A DNA stretch of 64,000 nucleotides from the NCBI RefSeq assembly GCF_025995175.1, contig NZ_BAPV01000003.1, positions 208,056-272,055 on the forward strand, given 5' to 3'. The notes under the pieces were generated by a model. That model was not told the origin of the DNA and made no database searches. It saw nothing but the letters and a program-made list of their open reading frames with translations. The position numbers were made by a program, and so were the translations under genes. The stretch comes from Asaia krungthepensis NRIC 0535 (GTDB lineage Bacteria; Pseudomonadota; Alphaproteobacteria; Acetobacterales; Acetobacteraceae). This document shows, piece after piece, positions 31,145 to 41,939 of this stretch. Numbering within the stretch: the stretch's first letter is position 1; every line of letters begins with the position of its first letter.

Positions 31145-32437
31145 TTATCCGGCCTTGCGTTGAAGAACGGCGGCAAAGAAGCCATCCGTCCCGTCACGAA
31201 GCGGGGTCAGGGCAAAACCGGTTTCGCCACGCAGGGCCTCGGGAAGCATTTCGCCTCCGGCTGCCACGCGCTCGAACTGATCGTTGCGCGCCAAGAACGC
31301 TGCGACCTGCGCTTCGTTCTCTTCCGGCAGAAGCGAACATGTCGCGTACACCAGACGGCCGCCCGGTTTGACCAGACTGGAGGCGCGATCAAGGATATCG
31401 GCCTGCTTGACCTTGAGCTCCAGGATGTCCTGCTCAACCAGGCGGATGCGCGCATCCGGGTTACGCCGCCACGTGCCGGTGCCCGAGCACGGCGCATCGA
31501 CCAGAACGCGGTCGAAAGCCCCGGCGCGGCGCTTGACCCATTTATCACCGCTCGTCAGCAGGTGACGTTCGACATTATGCACGCCTGCGCGACGCAGACG
31601 CTTGACCGCGCCCTCAAGCCGTGGCGAGGAGACATCACAGGCGACGATCTGGCCCTTGTTCTCCATGCTCATGGCAATGGCCAGCGTCTTCCCTCCCGCA
31701 CCCGCGCAGAAATCCACCACGCGCTCGCCCGGCCTCGCATCGAGCGTTCCGACGATGAGCTGGCTGCCTTCGTCCTGGATCTCGATCAGCCCGTCACGGA
31801 AACTCTGCGTCGCTGTGACATTCTGACGCCCCTGCAGACGCAACCCCCAGGGAGAGAGCGGCGACGGTGCTGCCAGGATCTGCTCGTTGCGCAGCGATCT
31901 GATCGCCTCGTCACGATGCCCCTTGAGCAGGTTCACCCGCAGATCGAGCGGTGCTGCGCCATCCAGCGCTGCCATCTCCGCGTCGAGTTGGTCTCCAAAC
32001 GCGCGTACAAGATAAGGGTGCAGCCAGTCCGGATATTCCAGACGGACCGGGCCGGGCATATCCGGATGGTTCAGTTCGCGTCCGTTCAATGCGGCCAAGG
32101 CAGCGTCTTCACGCGACGTCAGATGTGACTGGGCGAAGCGCTCGCCATTGAACAGCATACGGACCGTGCCGATTTCCTCGCCGCCCAGAATGAGCGATGC
32201 TGCACAAAGCGTTCGGGGCGAAGGGCCACCCGGAATGTCACGCAGATGCCAGTGCAACCGGCGCCACTGACGCAGCACGTCCCAGATGCGGGCGGAGATG
32301 ACCCGGCGATCGCCGCCACCGATATAGCGGCGATCGCGGAAATAGGCATTGGCCGTCGCATCGGCGGGACGGCGGGGGGCAGCCTCGATGGCGCAAAGCA
32401 GATCGATGGCGGCGGAAAGGCGGGCGGCGGGAGTCAT
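31145..32437 (-). CDS. RsmB-family 16S rRNA m5C methyltransferase
   Basis: A 430-residue SAM-dependent RNA cytosine-C5 methyltransferase. The N-terminal NusB-like region (about residues 1-130) is followed by a Rossmann methyltransferase domain with FCAGAGGKTLAIA, the motif IV Cys in VDAPCSGTGTWRRNPD and the catalytic motif VI Cys in VYATCSLLPEENEAQV. It probably methylates C967-equivalent rRNA, although related Nop2/Sun proteins modify other sites. It starts 23 bases after guaB and is probably in its operon. Confidence 0.9.
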   Translation of the reverse strand: MTPAARLSAAIDLLCAIEAAPRRPADATANAYFRDRRYIGGGDRRVISARIWDVLRQWRRLHWHLRDIPGGPSPRTLCAASLILGGEEIGTVRMLFNGERFAQSHLTSREDAALAALNGRELNHPDMPGPVRLEYPDWLHPYLVRAFGDQLDAEMAALDGAAPLDLRVNLLKGHRDEAIRSLRNEQILAAPSPLSPWGLRLQGRQNVTATQSFRDGLIEIQDEGSQLIVGTLDARPGERVVDFCAGAGGKTLAIAMSMENKGQIVACDVSSPRLEGAVKRLRRAGVHNVERHLLTSGDKWVKRRAGAFDRVLVDAPCSGTGTWRRNPDARIRLVEQDILELKVKQADILDRASSLVKPGGRLVYATCSLLPEENEAQVAAFLARNDQFERVAAGGEMLPEALRGETGFALTPLRDGTDGFFAAVLQRKAG

Positions 32438-32460
32438 GCCCCCGCGCTTACAAGTTTTTG

Positions 32461-34020
<1,560 letters not shown>

Positions 34021-34027
34021 TCAATCA

Positions 34028-34046
34028 GGAAAGCCCGCGGCTTTCC
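34028..34046 (-). promoter_or_regulatory. Hairpin in the guaB leader
   Basis: Perfect 8-bp stem GGAAAGCC/GGCTTTCC with a 3-base loop, about 28 bases upstream of the guaB ATG and therefore probably in the 5' UTR. A weaker GACC/GGTC stem lies just upstream. It could affect guaB translation; no known purine riboswitch fold is apparent. Confidence 0.35.
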
Positions 34047-34207
34047 TACCGTTGGCGCGTCCTCTTAGACCAAAGCGGTCCGGGTTGAAAACAGGAATTA
34101 CTAAGGCCTGCAGAAATTTAACCGGATTGTCTCCCGGAGCCATTCCTATAGACGGGAGACTTGGGGTTCATGGGAGGTGCTGAGAAAGACAGCAGCGCCT
34201 GCCGATG

Positions 34208-35356
34208 TCACGCCGCTGCAGAAAGCCCTTTGAGCGCAGGGTCGCCGCGCAGGAAATCGCGTATCGTTTGGGCGGCCCGCTTGGACGCCCCCCGCTTCGG
34301 CTGGGTCCCGAACGTTTCGCGGATCACCTTTTCCTGACGTGACCTGTAGAACTCGTGGCGCGACTGCGCTTGCGCGAGAGCTGGCAGGATATCCTCGGCT
34401 CTATCGACCACGTCACCGAGCGTCCAGTGGCGGAAATGAGGATTGCCGCGCCATGCGACACCATGAGGATTGAGGAAAACGCAGGGCCTTGGGGTAATCA
34501 GGAATTCGTAAACCTGGCTGCTGACATCGCCGATATAGAGTGAAGCGCTGGCGGTATGGGTCATGTCCAGCATCGAGGCCGATGCCGTATCGAGCCTGAC
34601 GCGACTGCCGACCATTTTCTGGAACTGCCGACGGCGGCGGCCGAAATCCTTGTGAAAGATCTTGATATGGGGTGCGATAAGCAACTCGTAATGGTCGAGC
34701 TGGTTGACCGCATCCACCAGAGGTTCGAGGCACTTTCCGTAGGATGAAAGCCCCTTCTTGTAATGGGGGTTGTAGAGGGCGACAGGCTTGCGGTCTGCGC
34801 TCTCACGCGGAGCAAGGCGCTCTGCCCCGACGGCATCGAATTTCGGATATCCTATGATCCGCGTCTGCGCTGCGGTCGCCAGCTTCTTCGCGAGGAAGGA
34901 CTCCGCGATTTTCGGTCCGGAAACGAGCGACAGGTCGAACTGCCGGATCAGATGCTCATCATTGACCTCCCGGTCGCCCGCACCATGCTGGATCAGGATG
35001 AGCGCCGGACGGCGCAGACCCATCTCGCGCAGAAGCCCTGCGGAATATTCGGTGGCGACGACCGCGTCATACTGTTCGAGCTGATCGATATTGGCGCGCA
35101 TGACAATCTCGCGCTCGGTGTCCAGACGACGCAAGCGACGGAGGATCTGAGCCCGCGCAGGAATCCTGAGGGTCCCTCTCCGAATGGTACCGGCCAATCC
35201 ATTGGCGCGGCGTATCTGATCGAGATGCTGTGCGGTTTCGGGAAAGCTGACGAACTCGGTGACGCTGATGTCAGGCATCTGGGAAAGAGCGGAAGAGACT
35301 GCAGCCACATGATAGCACTGATAAGGCTCTGCAACGTACAAAAACGCGATCTTCAT
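34208..35356 (-). CDS. Putative TagF-like glycerophosphotransferase / glycosyltransferase
   Basis: A 382-residue cytoplasmic protein of GT-B appearance. The C-terminal half resembles the CDP-glycerol glycerophosphotransferase superfamily: ALYNPHYKKGLSSYGKCLEP, LIAPHIKIFHKDF and SLYIGDVSSQVYEFLITPRP, where the Asp-x-Ser-Ser motif and following Pro-Cys-Val are characteristic. The middle (VATEYSAGLLREMG ... LIQHGAGDRE) matches the nucleotide-binding crossover seen in these enzymes. It would transfer a polyol phosphate or sugar to a surface polymer. No other polysaccharide gene is nearby. AAAGAGGG precedes the ATG. Confidence 0.55.
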   Translation of the reverse strand: MKIAFLYVAEPYQCYHVAAVSSALSQMPDISVTEFVSFPETAQHLDQIRRANGLAGTIRRGTLRIPARAQILRRLRRLDTEREIVMRANIDQLEQYDAVVATEYSAGLLREMGLRRPALILIQHGAGDREVNDEHLIRQFDLSLVSGPKIAESFLAKKLATAAQTRIIGYPKFDAVGAERLAPRESADRKPVALYNPHYKKGLSSYGKCLEPLVDAVNQLDHYELLIAPHIKIFHKDFGRRRRQFQKMVGSRVRLDTASASMLDMTHTASASLYIGDVSSQVYEFLITPRPCVFLNPHGVAWRGNPHFRHWTLGDVVDRAEDILPALAQAQSRHEFYRSRQEKVIRETFGTQPKRGASKRAAQTIRDFLRGDPALKGLSAAA

Positions 35357-35830
35357 GCCGCCCTCTTTCCCAGATTACATGTGGTCGAGTGACTTATGTA
35401 TGCGGCAAAGCGATGACCGTAAGTAACAATATGATGCTGGAGCAGAGCCGAAGCTTACAAATCCTGTCGGACCCTGTTGGGCTTCATCTTGGGATATGCT
35501 TGTCATGTTGAGATAGTTAGATCGAGTGACCTTTGGAAATCGTTAAGTTGACCAGATCGATCCTTCAAAATCGAGAATACTCGCGCTCAACCGCTCTTGT
35601 GCGAGTTCAGCAAGTGATCGAAAGATCAGGTCCGTGACTGATCGTCCTCGCTCGAGCCGTCTTGAGGCCGGTCTGGTGCGATCCTTGCCCACGCACACGC
35701 ATTTGCATGCCACCGACCCAAGACTGAAGCTTTCCAGACCGAGAGCCTTGTAACGGAACGGTTACAATTTTACAGGGATCAGGAAGTCAGAATTTCCCGC
35801 TTGCGCGCACGTTGGCTGGGTCAGAAGCCG
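35357..35830. other. 474-base gap between recF and the transferase gene
   Basis: No reading frame of coding character on either strand. It should contain the transferase promoter (minus strand). The only strong dyad is the TTGTAAC palindrome at 35748-35767. No consensus DnaA box was found here, although it lies next to recF-dnaN-dnaA. Confidence 0.5.
35748..35767. promoter_or_regulatory. Inverted repeat TTGTAAC-N6-GTTACAA
   Basis: Perfect 7-base arms with a 6-base spacer, 64 bases beyond the recF stop. On the plus strand four T residues follow within the next few bases, as in a weak terminator, but no plus-strand gene precedes it; an operator is the alternative. Confidence 0.4.
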
Positions 35831-36937
35831 TCAGGCCAGGAAATGCCCCTGCTCGACGTGACGATGATCGACCTCTCTTCCCAAAGCCGCGAAGTCGTGC
35901 TTCTCCGTCCCCGTCAGCATGGCACTGATGTTGCGATCCTTCAGATGATGAAGCAAGGCGCTACGCCGACGCGCATCAAGGTGGTTGAGGGGTTCATCAA
36001 GCAAAATCATCGGCGCCGCCCCGGAGCGCGCCATGACAACCGAGGCGTGGTTAAGTATCACGTGGACAAGCATGGCTTTTTGCTGCCCGGAGCTCGACAG
36101 GGCGGCGGGACGCGCCGATTGAGCATCCTCAAGCTGAAAATCGGCACGATGTGCGCCGCAAGATGTCGCCCCGCGTGCTGCGTCATCATCGCGGGATGCC
36201 TTGAGGCGTCCACGCAAATCATCCTCGACCTGGAGAGCGGAGCGCGAAGACAAGGCTGTCGCCTGATCACATAGAAGGCGAAGTCTTGCCGCAGGAAATT
36301 CGCCCGCACTCTGATGTGGGGCATGATTCATGGCCTCTATCAGGGAGAGGCGGGAAGCTGTCATGGCGATGGCATGACGCGCAATGCTGTCTTCAAGCGC
36401 ATCGAGCCACGATCCCTGATCGGGACGGGTCACCAGCAATCGGTTCCTTTGCGTCACCGCCCGTTCATGCGCCGCGCTTTCACGTGCATGATTGGGGTCG
36501 AGAGAAAGAACGAGCCGGTCCAGAAAGCGCCGCCGGCCGGAAGCCGGATCCGTGAAAAGACGGTCCATTTGAGGCGTAAGCCAGGTTGCAGCAAAATACG
36601 GTGCAATCTCGCCCTGATTGCGCACTACCCCGCCGTTGAGACGAAATACCCTGCGCACCGGGTTTGCGGGGTCCGTTCCGGTCGCAAGTTCACTCTCTGG
36701 GAGAGTCCCGGCGCCAAGTCTGGCGACCACCCCCCAGGCCCCGCCATTCTGGCGCTGGATCTGCGCGTTACTCGCGCCCCTCAACCCTCTGCCGGGCGCA
36801 AGGAGCGACAGGGCCTCAAGCAGATTGGTCTTTCCTGCCCCGTTTTCGCCTGTCAGAACGACCAGCCGGCTCTGGGGGGACCAGGCAAGCCGTTCGTAAT
36901 TGCGGAAATCGGTGAGGACGAGCCTGCTGATCTGCAA
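35831..36937 (-). CDS. recF: DNA replication and repair protein RecF
   Basis: ABC-type ATPase that loads RecA at gaps. The 368-residue protein starts MQISRLVLTDFRNYERL (family consensus), has the Walker A motif GENGAGKTNLLEAL, the signature region LSSSGQQKAMLVHVIL and Walker B MILLDEPLNHLD. The start codon is TTG; no ATG or GTG fits better between it and the dnaN stop 23 bases upstream. Last gene of dnaA-dnaN-recF. Confidence 0.94.
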   Translation of the reverse strand: MQISRLVLTDFRNYERLAWSPQSRLVVLTGENGAGKTNLLEALSLLAPGRGLRGASNAQIQRQNGGAWGVVARLGAGTLPESELATGTDPANPVRRVFRLNGGVVRNQGEIAPYFAATWLTPQMDRLFTDPASGRRRFLDRLVLSLDPNHARESAAHERAVTQRNRLLVTRPDQGSWLDALEDSIARHAIAMTASRLSLIEAMNHAPHQSAGEFPAARLRLLCDQATALSSRSALQVEDDLRGRLKASRDDDAARGATSCGAHRADFQLEDAQSARPAALSSSGQQKAMLVHVILNHASVVMARSGAAPMILLDEPLNHLDARRRSALLHHLKDRNISAMLTGTEKHDFAALGREVDHRHVEQGHFLA

Positions 36938-36960
36938 GGGAGAGGTGCTGCGCTCCGGGT

Positions 36961-38085
36961 TCAGACGCGCATCGGCATCAGCACATAAAGCGCTGTCGGC
37001 AGGTTGGTATCACGCACGAGAGTCGGAGCGGCACTATCCGCGAAGGCGAACTCTGCCTCAACATCGATCTGGTCCGTGATGTCGTTCAGATAGCGCGCCT
37101 GAAAGCCGATCTCCAGCGAGGGACCATCATAGGAGACACTTGTCTCGTCGAGTTCCTCCTTCGCCATGCCCTGATCGGGACTGATCGCGGAGAGTGTCAG
37201 CAGATTGGTCTGCACAGCAAGCTTGACCGGACGCGAACGCTCCTGGCTGATGGCCGCCACACGGGCCACTGCATCGGCGAAGGCCTGCTTGTTCACTTTG
37301 AGGAAGCGGTCGTTGTTCTTGGGAATGACGCGCTCATATTCCGGGAAAGTTCCGTCGATCAGCTTCGATGTCAGCATCACAGCGCCTACGCGGAACTGGA
37401 TACGCGTTTCCGACAGGCTGACCTGAACCGCACCGGCACCCTCGTCGAGCAGTTTGCGAAGCTCGGCGACTGTCTTGCGCGGAATGATGACGCCCGGCAT
37501 GTCGCCTGCCCCTGCGGGCAGATCCGTCTCGACACGGGCGAGACGATGGCCGTCCGTCGCGACTGCACGCAATTTGGGCGTGTCACCATCCTTCGCGACA
37601 TGGAAGTAGATGCCGTTGAGGTAATAACGCGTCTCTTCGGTAGAGATGGCGAAGCGGGTTCGATCGACCAGACCACGCAGTACGGCTGACGGGATGGAGA
37701 ACTCGTGCGGCAGGTCGCCCGCCACCATCGAGGGGAAGTCCTCGACAGGAAGCACGTTAAGGCTGGTGGCGTAGCGTCCGGCACGGAGGGCAAGAGGGGC
37801 ATCGCCACCGCCATGATCGAGCTCGACCATGGAGCCATCTGCCAGCTTGCGCACGATCTCATAGAGGACGCTGGCCGGAGCGGTCACAGCGCCATCGCGA
37901 GCGCCCTCTGCGGCAACTTCCTCGACTACCGCGATCTCCATGTCGGTGGCGGTCAGCCGAAGCAGGTTACTGTCGACGGAGAGCATGACATTGGCCAGAA
38001 TGGGGATCGTGTTGCGCTTTTCCGCAACGCTCTGGATATGGGCAAGGGCACGGATCAGCGTAGTGCGGTCAGCCTGGAATTTCAT
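36961..38085 (-). CDS. dnaN: DNA polymerase III beta subunit (sliding clamp)
   Basis: Ring-shaped processivity factor of replication. 374 residues in three clamp domains; the N-terminus MKFQADRTTLIRALAHIQSV and the C-terminus ALYVLMPMRV are characteristic, as are LPVEDFPSM and the domain-3 segment AISPDQGMAKEEL. I start at MKFQAD, 11 codons inside the longest frame, in line with the family. It follows dnaA by about 70 bases. Confidence 0.96.
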   Translation of the reverse strand: MKFQADRTTLIRALAHIQSVAEKRNTIPILANVMLSVDSNLLRLTATDMEIAVVEEVAAEGARDGAVTAPASVLYEIVRKLADGSMVELDHGGGDAPLALRAGRYATSLNVLPVEDFPSMVAGDLPHEFSIPSAVLRGLVDRTRFAISTEETRYYLNGIYFHVAKDGDTPKLRAVATDGHRLARVETDLPAGAGDMPGVIIPRKTVAELRKLLDEGAGAVQVSLSETRIQFRVGAVMLTSKLIDGTFPEYERVIPKNNDRFLKVNKQAFADAVARVAAISQERSRPVKLAVQTNLLTLSAISPDQGMAKEELDETSVSYDGPSLEIGFQARYLNDITDQIDVEAEFAFADSAAPTLVRDTNLPTALYVLMPMRV

Positions 38086-38155
38086 ATGATCGTAGACCCT
38101 CGAACACCCGAATAACAAAAAATCAGTCTAGCAGAGCCGCATGCGGCGGCAAAGA

Positions 38156-39601
38156 TCAGCCCTCGAGCATGCGACGCAGCAGTTCCACATCCTCAGCAAA
38201 AGCAACGTCACGCTCCATCAACTCCTGAACGCGCGAGACGGCATGCATGACTGTCGTATGGTCGCGATTGCCGAATTTTCGCCCGATCTCTGGCAGGGAG
38301 CGGCTCGTGAGCTGCTTGGCGAGGAACATGGCGACCTGACGCGGCCGTGCAACGGCCCGCGCGCGACGCGCCGAGGACATGTCCGTCAGGCGGATGTTCC
38401 AGTGCTCGGAGACCTTGCGCTGGATCTCCTCGATCGTCACACGACGATCATGCGCCTTGAGGATGTCATGCAGGACATCCTGCGTGCTTTCCAGCGTGAC
38501 AGGGCGGCCGAACAGATTGGCATGCGCGATCAGACGATTGAGCGCACCCTCGAGTTCGCGCACATTCGAGGTGATCTTGTGGGCGAGGAATTCGAGCACC
38601 TTGGCGGGCACGGCCACACCAGAGGCCTGCGCCTTTGCCTCGAGGATGGAGATACGCAGCTCGAACGTCGTGGCATGGATATCTGCCACCATGCCGCATC
38701 CGAGACGGGTGCGCAGGCGGTCTTCAAGCCCGGAGAGATCGGAGGGTGATTTATCGGCACTGACCACGATCTGCCGTCCGGCATCGACCAGAGCATTGAA
38801 CGTATGGAAGAATTCTTCCTGCGTATTGTCCTTGCCGATCAGGAACTGGAGATCATCGATCATGAGCACGTCGACCGAGCGAAGCTGCTCCTTGAACTCC
38901 ATGGTCGATTGCGAGCGGATGGCCGCGATGAAACGATACATGAATTTCTCAGCGGACATATAGGCCACCGAGACGCGTCCGCCACTCGTCAGTTCCGAGC
39001 CGATTGCATGCATCAGATGCGTCTTGCCCAGCCCGACCCCACCATAAAGGAAGAGAGGATTGAAACCCGGGCTCGACGGCTTTTCAGCCACACGTCGGGC
39101 GCACGCATAGGCAAACTCGTTCGGCTTGCCCACCACAAAACTGTCGAAAGTGAAGCGTGGGTCAAGGGGAGCGGCCAGATCGTGGCGGGCATCCTGAACG
39201 GTCGAAGCCGGAGCGATCGGTGCTTCAACCTCGACAACTGGCGCAGGGGCCTCAACCGCCACCGGCGCGGCCAGACCGTCTCCGACGCGCTGGACCTGAA
39301 GCTCGACGTGGTGAACAGCCCGATTCTCGTTGCGCCACAATTCCTGGAGACGGTCGCCGTACTGGCCCCGCACCCAGTCACGCAGAAAGCGCGTCGGGAG
39401 AAAGAGCGTTATCTCATCTTCCTCAAGCGGGCCGAGCACAATCTGCTGAAGCCAGGTACGGTATTCGACATCGCCGACCTCGACACGCAGCCTTTCGCGC
39501 ACCTTGAGCCATTGGGCCGCAAGTGCAGGCTCGGTCCCGGTGGTGCATGAAACCGTCTCTGTCATTGCAGGAAGATCCGTATGAGACCCTTCGTCCGCCA
39601 T
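38156..39601 (-). CDS. dnaA: Chromosomal replication initiator protein DnaA
   Basis: AAA+ initiator that opens the origin. Domain I (about residues 20-100) contains LKVRERLRVEVGDVEYRTWL; an Ala/Pro/Val linker forms domain II. Domain III has Walker A YGGVGLGKTHL, Walker B VLMIDDLQFL and the arginine-finger region; domain IV ends with the DnaA-box-binding signature GNRDHTTVMHAVSRV. 481 residues from the ATG at 39601 (MADEGSHTD), with GGGGGAG just upstream at a short spacing. Preceded by rpsT and its terminator, so dnaA has its own promoter. Confidence 0.97.
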   Translation of the reverse strand: MADEGSHTDLPAMTETVSCTTGTEPALAAQWLKVRERLRVEVGDVEYRTWLQQIVLGPLEEDEITLFLPTRFLRDWVRGQYGDRLQELWRNENRAVHHVELQVQRVGDGLAAPVAVEAPAPVVEVEAPIAPASTVQDARHDLAAPLDPRFTFDSFVVGKPNEFAYACARRVAEKPSSPGFNPLFLYGGVGLGKTHLMHAIGSELTSGGRVSVAYMSAEKFMYRFIAAIRSQSTMEFKEQLRSVDVLMIDDLQFLIGKDNTQEEFFHTFNALVDAGRQIVVSADKSPSDLSGLEDRLRTRLGCGMVADIHATTFELRISILEAKAQASGVAVPAKVLEFLAHKITSNVRELEGALNRLIAHANLFGRPVTLESTQDVLHDILKAHDRRVTIEEIQRKVSEHWNIRLTDMSSARRARAVARPRQVAMFLAKQLTSRSLPEIGRKFGNRDHTTVMHAVSRVQELMERDVAFAEDVELLRRMLEG

Positions 39602-39762
39602 CACTCCCCCGAGTTGTACCAAAAGACACGACAGGAGCCAGCACGACACAAGACGTTCGACCGACCTGAGGCCCGATTAAAGGGCTGACAGGATAGGGCA
39701 AACGGATTGCAGGAGGCAAGCTTATCCGGCGGGCCATGATGCTGGACCACCGGCGAAAAAAA

Positions 39763-39796
39763 AGAACGGATATGGTCATGTGACCACACCCGTTCT
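39763..39796 (-). terminator. Rho-independent terminator of rpsT
   Basis: Stem AGAACGG/CCGTTCT extended by an inner TGGTCA/TGACCA dyad, with a run of T on the minus-strand side (eight A residues at 39755-39762) and TTTT on the plus side. It separates rpsT from dnaA and can work in both directions. Confidence 0.85.
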
Positions 39797-39849
39797 TTTA
39801 TAGGCTCAGACAAGACAGATCCCGCTGCGGGAGCTGTCCGTTGTTCTGA

Positions 39850-40119
39850 TCAGGCCGAAGCCAGAGCCTTGATGCGAGCCGAAAGGCGCGACAGCTTGCG
39901 GCTGACCGTATTGGCGGCCAGAACGCCCTTGCCGACAGCGCGCTGCATTTCCGGCTGGGCGGCACGGAATGCGTCGTTCGCAGCAGCCTTGTCACCCGAA
40001 AGGATGGCGCTCTCGACCTTCTTGACGAAGGTGCGGACGCGGGACATGCGGGAAACGTTGCGCTCACGACGACGCTCGTTCTGACGGATGCGCTTGCGCG
40101 CAGAGGCGGTGTTAGCCAT
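39850..40119 (-). CDS. rpsT: 30S ribosomal protein S20
   Basis: 89-residue basic protein beginning [21 protein letters not shown], typical S20, mostly alpha-helical. S20 binds 16S rRNA early in 30S assembly. Located between mutM and dnaA as in many Alphaproteobacteria. A clear intrinsic terminator follows. Confidence 0.97.
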   Translation of the reverse strand: MANTASARKRIRQNERRRERNVSRMSRVRTFVKKVESAILSGDKAAANDAFRAAQPEMQRAVGKGVLAANTVSRKLSRLSARIKALASA

Positions 40120-40253
40120 TTCTACTCTTCAGCCCTGTTCTGTTCGGCTTGTTAGGTCATCTTGCGATGACAATAAAGCATACCGGCCAATCGTCCCGTA
40201 AGAGACGCAGAGCCAGCGGAGGGCTCGCCTTTAGTCCAGTTTCACGCTGCCAG

Positions 40254-41117
40254 TCAAGCGTCCTCTAAAGAAAGTGGCGGCTGGCGTCTCGGACAATAGA
40301 AACTGGAACGGCCTGCCTGCACCAGACGCCTGATCCCGGCACAGGCGGGATAACCCGGACATTCGGGGCAAGGCTGTCCCTCGCGGCCATAGACCTGATG
40401 CAGATCCTGAAAGGCTCCGGGATTACCGTCGGCGTCCACGTAATCCCGCAGGGTAGAGCCTCCCGCGTTGATCGCCTCGAGCAGTACGGCTGGCGTCACC
40501 TCTGCCAGTTTCCCGATCTCGCCTGGGGTCAGGGATGAGGCCAGACGCTCCGGATGAACTCCCGACCGGAAGAGGATTTCGGACACATATATATTGCCTA
40601 GCCCCGCCACCACGTGCTGGTCGAGCAGCGCGGTCTTGATGGGGCTTCGTTTGCGGTGGAGCCGGGCATGAAGATAGGCCGCGTCGAATTCGGGCTCCAG
40701 CGGATCAGCACCGAGTGCACGCAGCAAGGCATGGTCGCGCTCCCTGCCTGAATCGGCCAGGAGGAAACAGCCAAACCGACGCGGATCGACCAGACCGATA
40801 TGGGTGCCATTATCAAGACGAAGCGTCACATGCTCATGACGCAGGGGTTCGTAATCCTGCTCCGGACCCGGGGTTATCCGGATACGTCCGCTCATGCCGA
40901 GATGGATCAGCAGCGTGGGGCCGCGGACGAGACTGATCAGCATGTATTTGCCCAGACGCCGGGCACCACGTATCTTTTTACCGTCGGCCCTGATCGAGAG
41001 ATCATCGGGCACGGGCCAGCGCAGATCGTTGCGGATTTCGGTTCTGATGATACGGCGCCCGGCAAGCGCCGCCCTCAACCCGTTCAGGATGGTTTCAACT
41101 TCTGGTAGCTCTGGCAT
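40254..41117 (-). CDS. mutM: Formamidopyrimidine-DNA glycosylase
   Basis: Removes 8-oxoguanine and formamidopyrimidines and cleaves the abasic site. The start is set at the ATG for MPELPEVETIL, since the catalytic residue is the Pro exposed after Met removal; the frame 15 bases longer would block it. HLGMSGRI and LGNIYVSEILFRSGVHP are conserved. The C-terminal zinc finger is unusual: the final FYCPxC cysteine is Arg (FYCPRRQ), while an extra Cys occurs in CPECPGYPAC. 287 residues. Divergent from ubiE with a 30-base gap. Confidence 0.95.
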   Translation of the reverse strand: MPELPEVETILNGLRAALAGRRIIRTEIRNDLRWPVPDDLSIRADGKKIRGARRLGKYMLISLVRGPTLLIHLGMSGRIRITPGPEQDYEPLRHEHVTLRLDNGTHIGLVDPRRFGCFLLADSGRERDHALLRALGADPLEPEFDAAYLHARLHRKRSPIKTALLDQHVVAGLGNIYVSEILFRSGVHPERLASSLTPGEIGKLAEVTPAVLLEAINAGGSTLRDYVDADGNPGAFQDLHQVYGREGQPCPECPGYPACAGIRRLVQAGRSSFYCPRRQPPLSLEDA

Positions 41118-41147
41118 CTTGGGTGCTGACACTATATCCAGAGAGAC

Positions 41148-41933
41148 ATGACCGACAACGCATCATTTCCCCATTCCGAATCAGATCACCCCGCACGCGA
41201 GGAGACGACCGATTTCGGTTATCGCTCGGTGCCACGGGCCGAGAAGAAGCCGCTGGTGCGCGCCGTGTTCGATAGCGTGGCAGGCCGCTACGACGTCATG
41301 AACGATGTCATGTCGCTTGGCATCCATCGCGTCTGGAAGCGCATCTTCATCAATACCCTGGCGCCGCGTCGCGATCTGAAGCTTCTCGATCTGGCGGGCG
41401 GCACTGGTGACATCAGTTTCGGCTGGCTACGGAATAATGGGGGCCCGGTTCTCCTGACCGACATCAACGCCTCCATGCTCGAAGTCGGACGCACGCGCGC
41501 TGCGAGCAAGGGCTATCTCAGCGATATCGAGTTTTCGGTGGTTGATGCGGAAGCCATTCCCCTGCCAGACCGTAGCGTGGACCGCGTGTCGATCGCGTTC
41601 GGGCTGCGCAACTGTACCGACAAGGATGCCGTGCTGCGCGAGGCGCGTCGCGTGCTGCGACCGGGCGGCAAATTCTGCTGTCTCGAATTCTCCCGCGTGC
41701 AGGTGGCCGCGCTCGCTCCCGTTTATGATGCGTGGTCATTCGGCGTTCTGCCGAAAATGGGCCAGATCATCGCCAAGGATGCCGAGAGCTATCGCTATCT
41801 TGCCGAAAGCATCCGCACATTCCCCGAGCAGGATGTGCTGGCAGCCATGATGCGTGACGCCGGGCTGGAAAAGGTAAGCTATCAGAACCTGTCGGGCGGT
41901 ATCGCTGCCATTCACTCGGGCTGGAAACTCTGA
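41148..41933 (+). CDS. ubiE: Ubiquinone/menaquinone C-methyltransferase UbiE
   Basis: SAM-dependent C-methylation of the quinone precursor ring. 261 residues; signature segments are VFDSVAGRYDVMNDVMSLG (motif near residues 45-65), LDLAGGTGDIS (SAM site) and RVSIAFGLRNCTDKDAVLREARRVLRPGGKF. Acetic acid bacteria depend on ubiquinone for periplasmic oxidations. Divergent from mutM; coaBC follows after six bases without the ubiB gene often found in between. Confidence 0.95.
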   Translation: MTDNASFPHSESDHPAREETTDFGYRSVPRAEKKPLVRAVFDSVAGRYDVMNDVMSLGIHRVWKRIFINTLAPRRDLKLLDLAGGTGDISFGWLRNNGGPVLLTDINASMLEVGRTRAASKGYLSDIEFSVVDAEAIPLPDRSVDRVSIAFGLRNCTDKDAVLREARRVLRPGGKFCCLEFSRVQVAALAPVYDAWSFGVLPKMGQIIAKDAESYRYLAESIRTFPEQDVLAAMMRDAGLEKVSYQNLSGGIAAIHSGWKL

Positions 41934-41939
41934 CCCTGC

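Noticed and set aside
39602..39849. Origin of replication between rpsT and dnaA
   Set aside because: Only one poor DnaA-box match (TTATCCGGC at 39722) and no AT-rich cluster; a dnaA promoter is enough to explain the gap.
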